64,000 nucleotides of DNA from Thalassomonas viridans. Lineage in GTDB: Bacteria; Pseudomonadota; Gammaproteobacteria; Enterobacterales; Alteromonadaceae. Positions 1-10,032 of the stretch are shown here, one piece after another. The first letter of the stretch is position 1. Each line of letters opens with the position of its first letter. The stretch is from contig NZ_CP059733.1 in assembly GCF_000948985.2 (NCBI RefSeq), forward strand, positions 3,224,001 to 3,288,000, in the 5' to 3' direction. The notes beneath the pieces were generated by a model that saw nothing but the letters and a program-made list of their open reading frames with translations, had not been told where the DNA came from and ran no database searches. Position numbers and translations under genes: made by a program.

Positions 1-1340
1 GAGTTTTCAAAGGTCATCATCAGGCCGAAAATACCGATAGAACCTGTGATCGTGGTCGGGGCCGCCATGATTTTATTGGCAGAAGCGGAAATCCAGTAAC
101 CGCCGGAGGCGGCATAGGTGCCCATAGAAGCGATCACCGGTTTGCCGGCGGCCTTTAACAGTTCGATTTCACGGCGGATGATCTCCGAGGCATAGGCGCT
201 GCCGCCCGGGCTGTCAACCCGTAATACCACGGCTTTGACCTTGTCGTTTTGACGGGCCTTGCGCAGCAGTTTGGCGGTGCTGTCGCCGCCTATGGTGCCC
301 GGCGACTGGGTGCCGTTTAAGATAGTGCCTTTGGCGACAACTATCGCTACTTTGTCACTGCCCGGGTTAACAACAGGGAAAGGGGCCTTGATGGAGGACA
401 GGTACTCTTTAAAGGTAACCTTGCTGTAACTGTCGCCCTTGGCATTTTTGCCGGCAAGCTTGATCAGTTCGTCGCGCATCTGCTCGCGGGTTTTTAAGGC
501 GTCTACCCAGTGGTTGCTTAAGGCGTATTCGGCAAAGTTACCGTTGGCGGCCTTAAATTTGGCCACTAAGTCGTCGATGCTTTCATCGAAGTTCTCGACC
601 CCGAATTTCCTTTGTTTGGCGACATCTTCTTTGTAGCGGCTCCACAGATCGTTTAGCCATACCCGGTTGGCTTCCTTGGCGGCGGGGGACATGTCGTCGC
701 GCATATAAGGTTCTACCGCGGATTTATAGGTGCCGACGCGGAAGATATGCTGGCTGATGGCCAGTTTGTCCAGTGCCGATTTAAAGTACATCTGGTAGCG
801 GCCGTAACCGTCGAGGATCATCCAACCTTTGGGATCCAGCCAGATATTGTTGGCGTGGCTGGCCAGGTAATATTGATCTTGGGTGTATTGATCCCCTAAG
901 GCAATTACCTGCTTGCCGGAAGTTTTAAAGTCATCTATGGCCTTGGCGATATCGGCAAGTTTGGTTAAACCTGCGCGGTTCATGTTTTGCAGCTGCAGTA
1001 CCAATACCGATACCCGGTCATCATTTTTTGCCCGGTCGATTACGTCCAGGACATCGCTTAACAGGATCTCGGGGTTTTCTTCCGGCCGGTTCATGGCTTC
1101 CGCCATAAAGGCGCTCATGGGATCGATTTCCCGTTTTTGCTCAACGATGTCACCGTTGAGGTTTAATACCAGGGCGGTTTTCTTGGGAATACTGACTTTA
1201 TCGCCGTCCTGGGTGATCGCGACGAAAAACAGCAACAGCAGGGTGAAAAACACAAGGTTGACGATTACCTTGCGCGAAATGTTGAGTACCCGCCACAGCG
1301 ATAAACTCAGACGTTTGATTGTACCTGGACTTTGGTTCAT
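1..1340 (-). CDS. sppA: Signal peptide peptidase SppA, 67K type (3' end outside window)
   Basis: Inner-membrane serine protease that degrades cleaved signal peptides. The gene begins at 1340 on the minus strand (MNQSPGTIKR) and runs off the left edge, so about 446 of an expected ~615 residues are present. A single hydrophobic segment lies near residues 24-41. The long two-repeat form is recognised: the catalytic lysine is in GTYKSAVEP (K206) of the first repeat, and the nucleophile serine is in AASGGYW (S412) of the second, matching the Lys/Ser dyad of E. coli SppA. The SPGGSAYASE motif precedes the serine. It is transcribed away from the DoxX gene, with about 220 bp between the two starts. 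Family assignment is secure; the C-terminus cannot be judged. Confidence 0.95.
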   Translation of the reverse strand, partial: MNQSPGTIKRLSLSLWRVLNISRKVIVNLVFFTLLLLFFVAITQDGDKVSIPKKTALVLNLNGDIVEQKREIDPMSAFMAEAMNRPEENPEILLSDVLDVIDRAKNDDRVSVLVLQLQNMNRAGLTKLADIAKAIDDFKTSGKQVIALGDQYTQDQYYLASHANNIWLDPKGWMILDGYGRYQMYFKSALDKLAISQHIFRVGTYKSAVEPYMRDDMSPAAKEANRVWLNDLWSRYKEDVAKQRKFGVENFDESIDDLVAKFKAANGNFAEYALSNHWVDALKTREQMRDELIKLAGKNAKGDSYSKVTFKEYLSSIKAPFPVVNPGSDKVAIVVAKGTILNGTQSPGTIGGDSTAKLLRKARQNDKVKAVVLRVDSPGGSAYASEIIRREIELLKAAGKPVIASMGTYAASGGYWISASANKIMAAPTTITGSIGIFGLMMTFEN

Positions 1341-1560
1341 AGAATTTTAATCGGTTAAATTACTAGTATAGTGCGTATGCTACTTAATCTTTTGACAGTT
1401 AAGTAGTCTATTTTGTAAAAATTTTTAACGTTTTTTATTTACAGCGCCTATCTTTGCTAAAGCAGGGAGGAAAAGCTGATTGAATATTGAAAAGTTGAAG
1501 GGATGAAAGTATTTAGCCTGTAGCGGGTCTTATTAGCATCATTTATAAAAATCGCCAACT

Positions 1561-2265
1561 ATGAAAATATTTATTTTATACCAAAACCTGTTAAAAAAAT
1601 TGCCTGTTTTTGACGGCGTACCTGCGTTGTTAATCCGTTTATACCTGGCCCCGGTGTTTATTATTGCCGGTTACAGTAAAACCCAGCTGGCTAACCCGGA
1701 AGTGACCGGACTGGCCAGCCTGAGTGCAGATCCCAATATTATTGCCTGGTTTGGCAATGCCGACTGGGGCCTGGGGCTGCCATTTCCTGCTTTGCTGGCA
1801 AACCTTGCTACCTGGACCGAGTTTTTCGGCGGCTGGTTGCTGTTATTCGGTGTGCTGACCCGGTTAGTCTCGATTCCTTTGATGTTTACCATGGTAGTGG
1901 CCGCTACCAGCGTGCATCTGGATAATGGCTGGTTCGCCATTACCCCCACCAACCCGGATACCAGCCCGGCCAAAGTGCTTTCCTGGGTAGGGATTGAAGG
2001 GGCGCAGCAAAGCCTGGATAACAGCCTGGAGGCAAAAAGACGCCTGGATCGCATGCGCGATATTATCGATGAAAACGGTAATCCCGAGTGGTTGTATGAG
2101 AAAGGTAATATAGTGGTGCTTAATAACGGCATTGAGTTTGCCACCACTTATTTTATTATGTTGCTGGCATTGTTTTTTATCGGGGCGGGGCGCTTTACCA
2201 GCGTCGACTATTACCTCAGCCGCAAACTGGAAGCCAAACACCGGCATCACCAGCAATTCGGTTAA
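1561..2265 (+). CDS. DoxX family membrane protein
   Basis: A 234-residue integral membrane protein of the DoxX family, often linked to oxidative stress or thiosulfate/quinone metabolism; the substrate is unknown here. The N-terminal half has the family pattern of arginine in the first helix (LLIRLYLAPVFIIAGYSK), followed by a WTEFFGGWLLLFGVLTR helix and a third hydrophobic helix. A soluble insert of about 70 residues (roughly 118-190) separates these from the last helix, TTYFIMLLALFFIGAGR. No clear Shine-Dalgarno precedes the ATG at 1561, but the alternative starts cut into the first helix. The nitroreductase follows 101 bp downstream, so shared transcription is possible but not shown. Confidence 0.8.
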   Translation: MKIFILYQNLLKKLPVFDGVPALLIRLYLAPVFIIAGYSKTQLANPEVTGLASLSADPNIIAWFGNADWGLGLPFPALLANLATWTEFFGGWLLLFGVLTRLVSIPLMFTMVVAATSVHLDNGWFAITPTNPDTSPAKVLSWVGIEGAQQSLDNSLEAKRRLDRMRDIIDENGNPEWLYEKGNIVVLNNGIEFATTYFIMLLALFFIGAGRFTSVDYYLSRKLEAKHRHHQQFG

Positions 2266-2366
2266 TCTTTTCCTGCAAATATACGGCAACAGTTTCTACG
2301 GGTATTTAATTGCCGTTTATTGGGGTACACTAGCACCATAATATTAATGAGAATTATTACTAAGTT

Positions 2367-2930
2367 ATGAGTCAAGTACCCCAAGACGCCATCGAGCTGC
2401 TGTTGCAGCGCCAGTCAAATCCTTTCCTTGAGCAGCCGGCCCCGAACCGGGATGATCTCGATAAAATTTTAAGTGCCGCCATGCGCGTGCCGGACCACGG
2501 CGGTTTAGCCCCCTGGCATTTTACCGTCATCGAAAACGGAGGCCTGGATAAGTTAAGCGATATCCTGGTCGGCGCCGCCGAAGCGAAAAATGCCGAGGAG
2601 GCGAAAATCGCCAAGGCGAAAAAAATGCCTTACCGGGCGCCTATGATCATAGTGATCAGCACCAGGTTTATCGAGCATAAGGTGCCCGAGCAGGAGCAGC
2701 TGATTGCCGCAGGCTGTGCCGCCCATGCCATGCAGATGGCGGCCTTTGCCTTAGGCTATGGCGCTATGTGGCGCACCGGGGAGTTCAGCTATAACCCTCA
2801 GGTAAAGGAAGCGTTAAATATCAAACTGATAGATCAAATCGTCGGTTTTTTATATGTAGGCACAGAAAGCAAGGCTTTACCTGCCAAGCCGGTGAAACCC
2901 TACCAGGATTTTGTCAGTTATTTTGAATAA
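2367..2930 (+). CDS. Nitroreductase family protein (YdjA-like)
   Basis: FMN-dependent NAD(P)H oxidoreductase of the small nitroreductase family. At 187 residues it is close to E. coli YdjA (183). Family features are the N-terminal RQSNPF segment (flavin phosphate binding), MRVPDHGGLAPWHF near residues 38-51, and the C-terminal IVGFLYVGTE strand. No signal peptide or membrane segment is visible, so it should be cytoplasmic. The physiological substrate is not known for this subfamily. The chemoreceptor gene downstream has its own spacing of about 150 bp. Confidence 0.88.
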   Translation: MSQVPQDAIELLLQRQSNPFLEQPAPNRDDLDKILSAAMRVPDHGGLAPWHFTVIENGGLDKLSDILVGAAEAKNAEEAKIAKAKKMPYRAPMIIVISTRFIEHKVPEQEQLIAAGCAAHAMQMAAFALGYGAMWRTGEFSYNPQVKEALNIKLIDQIVGFLYVGTESKALPAKPVKPYQDFVSYFE

Positions 2931-3076
2931 TCCGTAATTTATGCCCTGCGCCGGTATTAACAGCGGTTATTTGCTGCATAATAACGGCATAGGTTACGCC
3001 GGTTATTTTATTTAAAGGGAGTTTGCCAATGTTCGGCTACACTTGAAGGTAACGTTCAAGTTGTAGGTCGTTGTTT

Positions 3077-5395
3077 ATGAAGGTTTCCTCTAAGATAATT
3101 TTAGCGTCGGTATTATTATCAGGGATGGGAATATTAGTAGCAGGAGCGTTGGTAAGCTGGCAGGCGGCATCGGTTGCGGCAAAAGCGATGGAAAAAAGCG
3201 CTTTTGAGCAATTAGTTGCCGTCAGGGAGTTGCAGAAGACCCAGATAGAAAATTACTTTCTGACTATCTCCCGCCAGATCAAAACTTTGTCAAATAATAC
3301 CATGGTGATCGACGCCATGCGTGATTTGCCCGAGTTGTTTTTTAAGTTCGATCAGCAAACCAGGCTAAGGGACAATAATGCCCTGGCGCGATATTACACC
3401 GGGGAATTTGATCCCGAATATCAGCGGAAAAACCCCGGCACCAATACCAGTTCGGTCAGTAAGCTCAGGCAACTGGATCAAAATTCCAAGTCTTTGCAAC
3501 ACGCCTATATCAGCGGAAACTCACATCCTTTGGGCAATAAAAACGCCCTGGAGATGGCGGATGACGGCAGCGAATACAGTTTGCTGCACAGCAAGTACCA
3601 TAAGCACCTGAATCTGTTTTTAGATGAGTTTGGCTATTATGATATTTTTTTGGTGGAGCCGGACAACGGCTATGTAGTTTATTCTGTTTTTAAAGAACTT
3701 GATTTTGCCACTTCGTTAACCTCCGGTCCCTATAAGGATACCGGACTGGCTCAGGCCTATGCCATGGCTAACCAAAGTACCGGGCCAAGCGATGGGATCC
3801 TGATCGACTTTAAGCCTTACTTTCCCTCTTATGATGCCGCTGCCGCCTTTATCGGCTCTGCTATTTTCGCTCCCGACGGCAGGAAACTGGGAGTATTGAT
3901 CTTTCAGATGCCCATCGACCGCATCAATGATCTTATGACTTATGAGCAAGGCTGGCGCGATGTTGGCCTGGGAGATAGCGGTGAAACCTATCTGGTGGGA
4001 GATGACAGTTTACTGCGCAGCCAAAGCCGGTTTTTGATGGAGGATAAGACCAGTTACCTGTCGGCGTTAAAAAACGCCGGTGTCGATGATATTTTGCTGA
4101 AGAAAATAGCTGCCAGTAATTCGGCGATAGGCTTACAAAGGGTAGATACCGAAGGGGCTTCGGCTGCCATTGCAGGGCAGGCAGGCATAAAGTCCCTTAA
4201 AGATTACCGCGGCGTTGATGTGTTGTCGGCATTTGCGCCGTTAAATATTTCCGGGGTCAAGTGGGGCATTCTCAGCGAAATTGATGTTGCTGAAGCCATG
4301 GCGGATAAGGATAAGCTGATTGCCCAGATCTGGTGGGTGATGACGATTATTATGCTGATCCTGCTGCCGCTGATCTCTGCCGTTGCCTATATGGTGGGGC
4401 GGGGGATCTCAAATCCCATTCAGAGTTTTATTGCCCAGGTGAATGCCGTGACCGCAAAAAAAGATCTGACCACCCGGGTCAGTTATCATGGCAATGACGA
4501 ACTTGCTTCGTTGGCAGACTCCTTTAACCATTTGCTGACCGGTATCCAGGAAATTCTCCATTGCGTGGAAAATCTGGCGAAAACCTTATACCAGTCTACC
4601 AACAAGATGCTGCAGGGCATGGATGAAACCACGGGACAAACAGAGCACCAATGCCAGAATGCCGACAGTGTCGCGGTGGCCACCAATGAGTTGCTGTCGA
4701 CAATACAGGAAGTGGCCCGCAATGCGACCACGGCGGCGGAAACCGTCAGGGAAACCGACAACAAGTGCCAGGACACCAGCCATGCCGCCGGTTTGCTGAC
4801 CGGTTATATGGATGATTTAAACCGGCAGATGATATCTGCGTCAGACTCTATTACCAAGCTGGCGGAGGAAAGCCAGTCGATAGGTTCGGTATTGGATGTG
4901 ATCCAGTCGATAGCCGAGCAAACCAACTTGTTGGCCTTGAATGCCGCCATCGAAGCCGCCAGGGCCGGAGAGCAGGGGCGGGGTTTTGCGGTAGTGGCAG
5001 ATGAAGTCAGAACTCTGGCCAGCAGAACCCAGCAATCCACGGAAGATATCCGGGCTAAAATCAGCGCCTTGCAAAGTGAAACCTCCACTGCGGTAGAAAT
5101 GGTGGCGGCATCCGGCAAAGTGGCCAATGCCAGCATCAGCGCCAGCAAGGATAACCGGGAAACCTTAGGTCATGTGGTGGACTTAGTGGCGCGGTTAAAC
5201 GATATGAATGCACAAATCGCCACGGCTGCCGAGCAGCAGACTACTGTGGTAAATGACATTAACCAGAATATCACCGAAATTGCCGGTACGTCGCAGCAGA
5301 TTTCTGAAAAAGCGGATGCCAACAAGGGAGATGTGAAAAGGATCAGTATTCTGGTGACTAACCTTGAAGAGAAGATGCGGGAATTTAAACTTTAA
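3077..5395 (+). CDS. Methyl-accepting chemotaxis protein with periplasmic Cache domain
   Basis: A transmembrane chemoreceptor of 772 residues. The ATG at 3077 (MKVSSK) is preferred over an upstream TTG. Order of parts: first membrane helix around residues 7-30; a large periplasmic double-Cache-like region of about 380 residues; second membrane helix near 415-437 (WWVMTIIMLILLPLISAVAY); a HAMP domain (GRGISNPIQSFIAQVNAV); and a long cytoplasmic coiled coil. The hairpin tip carries the conserved IAEQTNLLALNAAIEAARAG and RGFAVVADEVRTLA motifs that contact CheA/CheW. The ligand cannot be predicted from sequence. No che genes are in the window, so it is an orphan receptor here. A terminator follows at 5425. 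Confidence 0.93.
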   Translation: MKVSSKIILASVLLSGMGILVAGALVSWQAASVAAKAMEKSAFEQLVAVRELQKTQIENYFLTISRQIKTLSNNTMVIDAMRDLPELFFKFDQQTRLRDNNALARYYTGEFDPEYQRKNPGTNTSSVSKLRQLDQNSKSLQHAYISGNSHPLGNKNALEMADDGSEYSLLHSKYHKHLNLFLDEFGYYDIFLVEPDNGYVVYSVFKELDFATSLTSGPYKDTGLAQAYAMANQSTGPSDGILIDFKPYFPSYDAAAAFIGSAIFAPDGRKLGVLIFQMPIDRINDLMTYEQGWRDVGLGDSGETYLVGDDSLLRSQSRFLMEDKTSYLSALKNAGVDDILLKKIAASNSAIGLQRVDTEGASAAIAGQAGIKSLKDYRGVDVLSAFAPLNISGVKWGILSEIDVAEAMADKDKLIAQIWWVMTIIMLILLPLISAVAYMVGRGISNPIQSFIAQVNAVTAKKDLTTRVSYHGNDELASLADSFNHLLTGIQEILHCVENLAKTLYQSTNKMLQGMDETTGQTEHQCQNADSVAVATNELLSTIQEVARNATTAAETVRETDNKCQDTSHAAGLLTGYMDDLNRQMISASDSITKLAEESQSIGSVLDVIQSIAEQTNLLALNAAIEAARAGEQGRGFAVVADEVRTLASRTQQSTEDIRAKISALQSETSTAVEMVAASGKVANASISASKDNRETLGHVVDLVARLNDMNAQIATAAEQQTTVVNDINQNITEIAGTSQQISEKADANKGDVKRISILVTNLEEKMREFKL

Positions 5396-5424
5396 CCGGG
5401 AATGATTTAATCGGGAGTAAAAGT

Positions 5425-5452
5425 AAAAAAACCCTCAAGCGAGGGTTTTTTA
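5425..5452. terminator. Bidirectional rho-independent terminator
   Basis: Stem CCCTC/GAGGG with an AAGC loop, flanked by an A-run on the left and a T-run on the right. It works in both directions between the convergent chemoreceptor and asnS genes. Confidence 0.85.
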
Positions 5453-5479
5453 ACTTAATGCTATAAGCTATAGCCTGTT

Positions 5480-6880
5480 TTAGAACGCGGCGTTGTTCGG
5501 GGTACGCGGGAATGGGATCACGTCACGTACGTTTTGGATACCCGTCGCATAAGCAACCAGACGCTCAAAACCTAAACCAAAGCCTGAGTGGGGCACAGTG
5601 CCGTAACGGCGCAGGTCGCGGTACCAGCTGTAATCTACCGGATCCAGTCCCATTTCAGCCAGGCGCTGATCCAGTACGTCCAGGCGCTCTTCACGCTGGC
5701 TGCCGCCGATCAGTTCGCCTATGCCCGGCGCCAGGATGTCCATGGCGGCCACGGTTTTATTGTCGTCGTTCAGGCGCATGTAGAAAGACTTGATGTCTTT
5801 TGGGTAGTTTTGCAGGATAACAGGTCCGCCGACATGCTCTTCCGCCAGGTAACGCTCGTGCTCCGAGTTGAGATCTACACCCCAGAATACTTCGTTTTCG
5901 AATTTCTTGCCGCAGTTTTGCAGGATTTCAATGGCGTCCGTGTAGTCCATGCGCACAAAGTCTTTTTCGATAACGTTGTTTAAACGGTCGATAACGGTTT
6001 TGTCAACGCGCTGTTGGAAGAAGGCCATATCGTCGGCGCGCTCTTCTAGCAGGGCTTTAAAGACATAACGTAACATTTCTTCCGCCAGATCGCCGGCAAT
6101 GGCCAGGTCGGCAAAGGCGATTTCCGGCTCTACCATCCAAAACTCTGCCAAGTGGCGGCTGGTATTGGAGTTTTCTGCGCGGAAGGTCGGGCCAAAGGTA
6201 TAAACCTTGGACAGGGCGCAGCAGTAGGTTTCTACGTTTAACTGACCGGATACCGTCAGGAAGGCTTCTTTACCGAAGAAATCCTGGCTGTAGTCCACTT
6301 CGCCTTTGTCGGTGCGCGGCAGGTTTTCCATGTCTAAGGTGCTGACGCGGAACATTTCACCGGCGCCTTCACAGTCGCTGGCGGTGATCAACGGTGTGCT
6401 GATCCAGTAATAACCTTTACTGTGCAGGAATCTGTGGATCGCCTGCGCCAGGGTGTTGCGTACCCGGGTCACCGCGCCGCCGATATTGGTACGGGCGCGC
6501 AGGTGGGCGTGTTCGCGTAAATATTCGATGCTGTGGCGTTTGGCCGCCATAGGGTAGGTATCCGGGTCTTCCACCAGACCTAATACTTCAACTGCGGTGG
6601 CCTGGATTTCAAAAGACTGTCCCTGGCCCGGAGATTCCACTAAGATGCCGGTGACTTTTACCGCGCTGCCCGTGGTGAGTTTAAGTACTTCAGTTTGATA
6701 ATTGTCTAACTCATTCGGCACTATGGCCTGAATGGCATCAAAACATGAACCATCGTGAATGGCTAAAAATGAAATACCGGCTTTGGAATCGCGACGTGTG
6801 CGGATCCAGCCATGTACTGTGATGGTTTCGTCAACGGGGTATTTTCCTGTTAATACATCCGTAATCGATATAACAGACAT
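5480..6880 (-). CDS. asnS: Asparaginyl-tRNA synthetase
   Basis: Charges tRNA-Asn with asparagine in the cytoplasm. The 466 residues equal the length of the E. coli enzyme. The N-terminal OB-fold anticodon-binding domain ([14 protein letters not shown], residues 23-36) is followed by the class IIb catalytic domain. Motif 2 is visible in [20 protein letters not shown] and motif 3 in [15 protein letters not shown] near the C-terminus. The ATG at 6880 gives the family's usual N-terminus. It is monocistronic in this view and convergent with the chemoreceptor gene, sharing the terminator at 5425-5452. Confidence 0.98.
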   Translation of the reverse strand: MSVISITDVLTGKYPVDETITVHGWIRTRRDSKAGISFLAIHDGSCFDAIQAIVPNELDNYQTEVLKLTTGSAVKVTGILVESPGQGQSFEIQATAVEVLGLVEDPDTYPMAAKRHSIEYLREHAHLRARTNIGGAVTRVRNTLAQAIHRFLHSKGYYWISTPLITASDCEGAGEMFRVSTLDMENLPRTDKGEVDYSQDFFGKEAFLTVSGQLNVETYCCALSKVYTFGPTFRAENSNTSRHLAEFWMVEPEIAFADLAIAGDLAEEMLRYVFKALLEERADDMAFFQQRVDKTVIDRLNNVIEKDFVRMDYTDAIEILQNCGKKFENEVFWGVDLNSEHERYLAEEHVGGPVILQNYPKDIKSFYMRLNDDNKTVAAMDILAPGIGELIGGSQREERLDVLDQRLAEMGLDPVDYSWYRDLRRYGTVPHSGFGLGFERLVAYATGIQNVRDVIPFPRTPNNAAF

Positions 6881-7037
6881 TTATCGACCTCTTATTCTTT
6901 AATAATTATCCTAATTGTAGGGTTTGGTATGTTACCGCGCCTATTGCTTTTCTCAAGTAAAACTTGCTAAATAATACGATAATTAATGAAAATAGACCGG
7001 TTAATTTTATCAGGGGACAGGAAAGGGAGTTGTGACC

Positions 7038-7400
7038 ATGAGTTGGCGGGGTAAAGAGCGGCGTAAAGCCCCGGATATCTGGATATATTTTGCCCGGCTG
7101 CTGGCAGTTAGCGGCTGGATCAGCTTTATTATCGCCCTTATTGTCTCTTTTTACGCCGCCCCTGAAAAAAATTATGGCCTGGTGCGTTATTATCAGCTGC
7201 CGATCCGCAGTTACTGGCTGATGCCGTTAACTAACTATTTATATCTGGTGTTGTGGTTCAGTGCGTTTTGCAGCATATGTTGTTTTATTATCGACCACTT
7301 CCGCAACCGGCGCAGCACAGATAATCTGCATTTTAACCTGGCGCTGCTGTTTTTGGTGTCGGTTTCCTGGATAACCTATATCGTTATCCAGGTCTATTAG
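7038..7400 (+). CDS. Small membrane protein, unknown function
   Basis: A 120-residue protein starting at the ATG at 7038 (MSWRGKERRK). An AAAGGGAG Shine-Dalgarno ends about 8 bases upstream and favours this over a GTG at 7032. A basic N-terminus is followed by three predicted membrane helices, near residues 17-38, 60-82 and 97-118, with a basic cytoplasmic loop (DHFRNRRSTDN) between the last two. I do not recognise a family with a known function. It stands alone between divergent asnS and convergent bioA. Confidence 0.7.
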   Translation: MSWRGKERRKAPDIWIYFARLLAVSGWISFIIALIVSFYAAPEKNYGLVRYYQLPIRSYWLMPLTNYLYLVLWFSAFCSICCFIIDHFRNRRSTDNLHFNLALLFLVSVSWITYIVIQVY

Positions 7401-7437
7401 TTTAAGCGCTTTAAACTTCGGGATTAACCCCGATTAA

Positions 7438-8739
7438 TCAGGCGTTAAAGCAGGTATCTTCATCCAATACCGTGGCGATGGCCCGGATCACTTTAAGTAA
7501 ATCGCTCTTCTCGGTGACATAAGGAGGCATGATATAAATCAGCTTACCGAAGGGACGGATCCAGACGCCAAGTTCGACAAACCTTTTCTGGATATTGGCG
7601 ACATTAACGCTCTGGCGGGCTTCCACCACCCCTATGGCTCCCAGTACCCGGGCATCTTTGACGCGTTTATGCCCGGATAAGGGCAACAAGTGCTGTTGCA
7701 GTATGGCTTCCAGGCGGGCCACCTGCTGCTGCCAGTCGTTTTCTTTAAGCAAATCTATGCTGGCGCTGGCCACGGCACAGGCAAGCGGGTTGCCCATAAA
7801 GGTGGGGCCGTGCATAAAGCAGCCGGCTTCGCCTTCACTGATAGTGACGGCGACATCTTCAGAGCATAAGGTGGCCGCCAGGCTCATATAACCGCCGGTG
7901 AGGGTTTTGCCCAGACATAAAATATCCGGGGAAATATCCGCCCATTCACACGCAAAGAGTTTGCCGGTGCGGCCAAAACCGGTGGCGATCTCGTCTGCTA
8001 TCATCAGCACCCGGTACTTTTTGCATAAGGCGGCGCAGGTTTTTAAATATTCCGGGTGGTAGAAACGCATGCCGCCGGTGCCCTGGACTATGGGCTCGAT
8101 AATAAAGGCGGCCAGCTCTTGATGGTGTTCGGCAAACAAGGCTTCAAGGGCTGCGGTATCTTCTGGTTGCCACTCTTCGTCTATGGCAATGCCCGGGGCC
8201 GGGGCGAACAGGTTTTTCATTAATACCTGGTCGAATAACTGGTGCATGCCGGTAACGGGATCGCAAACCGACATGGCGGCAAAGGTATCGCCGTGGTAGC
8301 CGTTGCGCACCGTTAACAGCCTGTGTTTGTTTTTCTCGCCCTTGCTGTGCCAGTACTGGATGGCCATTTTGATCGCCACTTCCACCGCCACCGAACCGCT
8401 GTCGGATAAAAAGACCCGCTCTAAGGATTTCGGGGTCAGCGCTATCAGTTTTTGGCATAACTCAACCGCCGGCTGATGGGTTAAGCCACCGAACATGACA
8501 TGGGCCACTTTTTCGGTCTGGTCGATAACCGCCTGATTCAGCTTAGGGTGGTTATAGCCGTGCAGCACAGACCACCAGGAAGCCATGCCGTCGATCAGGG
8601 TTTCACCAGTTGCCAGTTTTATTTCCACCCCCTTGGCTGATTCTACCAGGTAAGAAGGCAGGGGAGATGACATAGAGGTATAGGGGTGCCAGATGTTTTC
8701 CCGGTCAAAGGTAAGCAGTTCCGTGTGTTTTTTATTCAT
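7438..8739 (-). CDS. bioA: Adenosylmethionine--8-amino-7-oxononanoate transaminase
   Basis: PLP enzyme that converts KAPA to DAPA with S-adenosylmethionine as amino donor, the penultimate-but-one step of biotin synthesis. At 433 residues it is near the E. coli length (429). Visible features: substrate-loop motif IWHPYTSMSSPLPSY at the N-terminus, DGMASWWSVLHGYNHP, SDSGSVAVEVAIKMA, the IADEIATGFGRTG motif, and the PLP lysine in CLGKTLTGGYM (about residue 277). It is divergent from bioB. The putative BirA operator begins at the base next to the start codon, so the leader must be very short or overlap the operator; no clear Shine-Dalgarno precedes the ATG. Confidence 0.97.
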   Translation of the reverse strand: MNKKHTELLTFDRENIWHPYTSMSSPLPSYLVESAKGVEIKLATGETLIDGMASWWSVLHGYNHPKLNQAVIDQTEKVAHVMFGGLTHQPAVELCQKLIALTPKSLERVFLSDSGSVAVEVAIKMAIQYWHSKGEKNKHRLLTVRNGYHGDTFAAMSVCDPVTGMHQLFDQVLMKNLFAPAPGIAIDEEWQPEDTAALEALFAEHHQELAAFIIEPIVQGTGGMRFYHPEYLKTCAALCKKYRVLMIADEIATGFGRTGKLFACEWADISPDILCLGKTLTGGYMSLAATLCSEDVAVTISEGEAGCFMHGPTFMGNPLACAVASASIDLLKENDWQQQVARLEAILQQHLLPLSGHKRVKDARVLGAIGVVEARQSVNVANIQKRFVELGVWIRPFGKLIYIMPPYVTEKSDLLKVIRAIATVLDEDTCFNA

Positions 8740-8772
8740 TTGTTAACTAATTTGTTTGGCTGACGTTGACAT
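8740..8772. promoter_or_regulatory. Probable BirA (biotin) operator between bioA and bioB
   Basis: The sequence shows TTGTTAACT, then 15 bases, then CGTTGACAT. This fits the known BirA operator form TTGTTAACC-N15-GGTTAACAA in 8 of 9 positions in the left half and 6 of 9 in the right half. It lies between the divergent biotin genes and overlaps the -35 box of the bioB promoter, so occupancy by biotinyl-AMP-BirA would repress both directions. The position is observed; the function is inferred. birA itself is not in the window. Confidence 0.6.
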
Positions 8773-8793
8773 CATTATTTGGCTGGCTAGACT
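8766..8793 (+). promoter_or_regulatory. Probable sigma-70 promoter of bioBFCD
   Basis: A perfect -35 hexamer TTGACA at 8766-8771 is followed after 16 bases by TAGACT at 8788-8793. The bioB start at 8829 would leave a leader of about 30 bases. The -35 box lies inside the right half of the BirA-like operator. Confidence 0.5.
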
Positions 8794-8828
8794 ACCCGTT
8801 AACTTATAAAGATGCAATTGAGAGTTTT

Positions 8829-9932
8829 ATGTCAGCAAATCCGGGTGTAGCCCAGCCAATGAATAATAATATAACCAACCAGGCCGGGGATGGAGTTGTC
8901 CGTCATAACTGGACGCTGGCGGAAGTACAGGCCCTGTTCGACCTGCCGTTTAATGATTTGATGTTTCAGGCGCAAACCGTGCATCGTCAGCATTTTAATG
9001 CCAATGAAGTCCAGGTGAGCACCTTATTGTCGATTAAAACCGGCGCCTGCCCGGAAGATTGTAAATACTGCTCGCAAAGTGCCCGTTACAAAACGGATAT
9101 TGAAAAAGAGCGCCTGATGGAAGTGGAGAAGGTGCTGGAAGCGGCGAAAAAGGCCAAGGCCCAGGGCTCCACCCGTTTTTGCATGGGGGCCGCCTGGCGC
9201 AACCCGAAAGAGCGGGATATGCCTTATGTGGTCGACATGGTGAAAGGGGTTAAGGCCATGGGGCTGGAAACCTGTATGACCTTAGGCATGCTTTCGGAAG
9301 ACCAGGCCAATGAGCTTCAGGCCGCAGGTTTGGATTACTACAACCATAACCTGGATACTTCCCCCGAGCATTATAACCAGATCATAACCACCCGTACTTA
9401 CCAGGACAGGCTGGATACCCTGAGCAATGTCCGCAGCGCCGGCATGAAAGTGTGCAGCGGCGGCATAGTAGGTCTGGGTGAGAAGGCAACAGATCGTGCA
9501 TCTCTTTTAGTGCAGCTGGCGAATTTGCCGCAGCAGCCGGAAAGTGTGCCGATTAATATGCTGGTCAAAGTGGAAGGCACGCCTTTGTCCGAGGTACAGG
9601 ATTTGGATCATTTCGAGTTTATCCGCTGTATTGCCGTGGCCCGTATCATGATGCCGAAAAGCCATGTTCGCCTCAGCGCCGGGCGCGAGGCCATGAACGA
9701 ACAGATGCAGGCCATGTGCTTCTTGGCCGGCGCCAACTCTATCTTCTACGGTTGTAAACTCCTTACCGCCGCCAACCCTGAAACCAACCAGGACATGATG
9801 TTGTTTAAAAAGCTGGGTATCAATACCGAAACTGTCAGCAATCATGATCTGGATGAAGGCGACGAGGCGAGAAGGTTACGCACCGCGGTCGTCAACCAGG
9901 AAAACAGCGATTTGTTTTACAATGCCGAATAA
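8829..9932 (+). CDS. bioB: Biotin synthase
   Basis: Radical-SAM enzyme that inserts sulfur into dethiobiotin. The start at 8829 (MSANPG) is chosen because GAGAG precedes it at suitable spacing and the promoter lies just upstream; a TTG at 8766 would sit on the -35 box. That gives 367 residues. The radical-SAM cysteines are in CPEDCKYC, followed by SQSARYKT. Downstream are the family blocks [28 protein letters not shown] and SAGREAM, with the conserved arginine that contacts the [2Fe-2S] cluster expected in the last. First gene of bioBFCD; a hairpin terminator/attenuator separates it from bioF. Confidence 0.97.
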   Translation: MSANPGVAQPMNNNITNQAGDGVVRHNWTLAEVQALFDLPFNDLMFQAQTVHRQHFNANEVQVSTLLSIKTGACPEDCKYCSQSARYKTDIEKERLMEVEKVLEAAKKAKAQGSTRFCMGAAWRNPKERDMPYVVDMVKGVKAMGLETCMTLGMLSEDQANELQAAGLDYYNHNLDTSPEHYNQIITTRTYQDRLDTLSNVRSAGMKVCSGGIVGLGEKATDRASLLVQLANLPQQPESVPINMLVKVEGTPLSEVQDLDHFEFIRCIAVARIMMPKSHVRLSAGREAMNEQMQAMCFLAGANSIFYGCKLLTAANPETNQDMMLFKKLGINTETVSNHDLDEGDEARRLRTAVVNQENSDLFYNAE

Positions 9933-9973
9933 AGGCAGCATAACCCTGTTAACTATAAGGTTTTTCGGTTAAG

Positions 9974-10010
9974 CTCAGGAAAGCTCAGCTTTTCCTGAGT
10001 TTCGTTTTAT
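9974..10010 (+). terminator. Hairpin between bioB and bioF (terminator or attenuator)
   Basis: CTCAGGAAA at 9974-9982 pairs with TTTCCTGAG at 9991-9999 around an 8-base loop, followed by TTTCGTTTTA. It may partly terminate bioB transcripts and lower bioFCD expression relative to bioB. It could also protect the bioB message 3' end. Confidence 0.65.
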
Positions 10011-10032
10011 TAAAGCTGTTTATAAGAGTTCC

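Noticed and set aside
913..1350. Plus-strand reading frame of 145 residues across sppA
   Set aside because: It is an antisense shadow of sppA, which has full family motifs.
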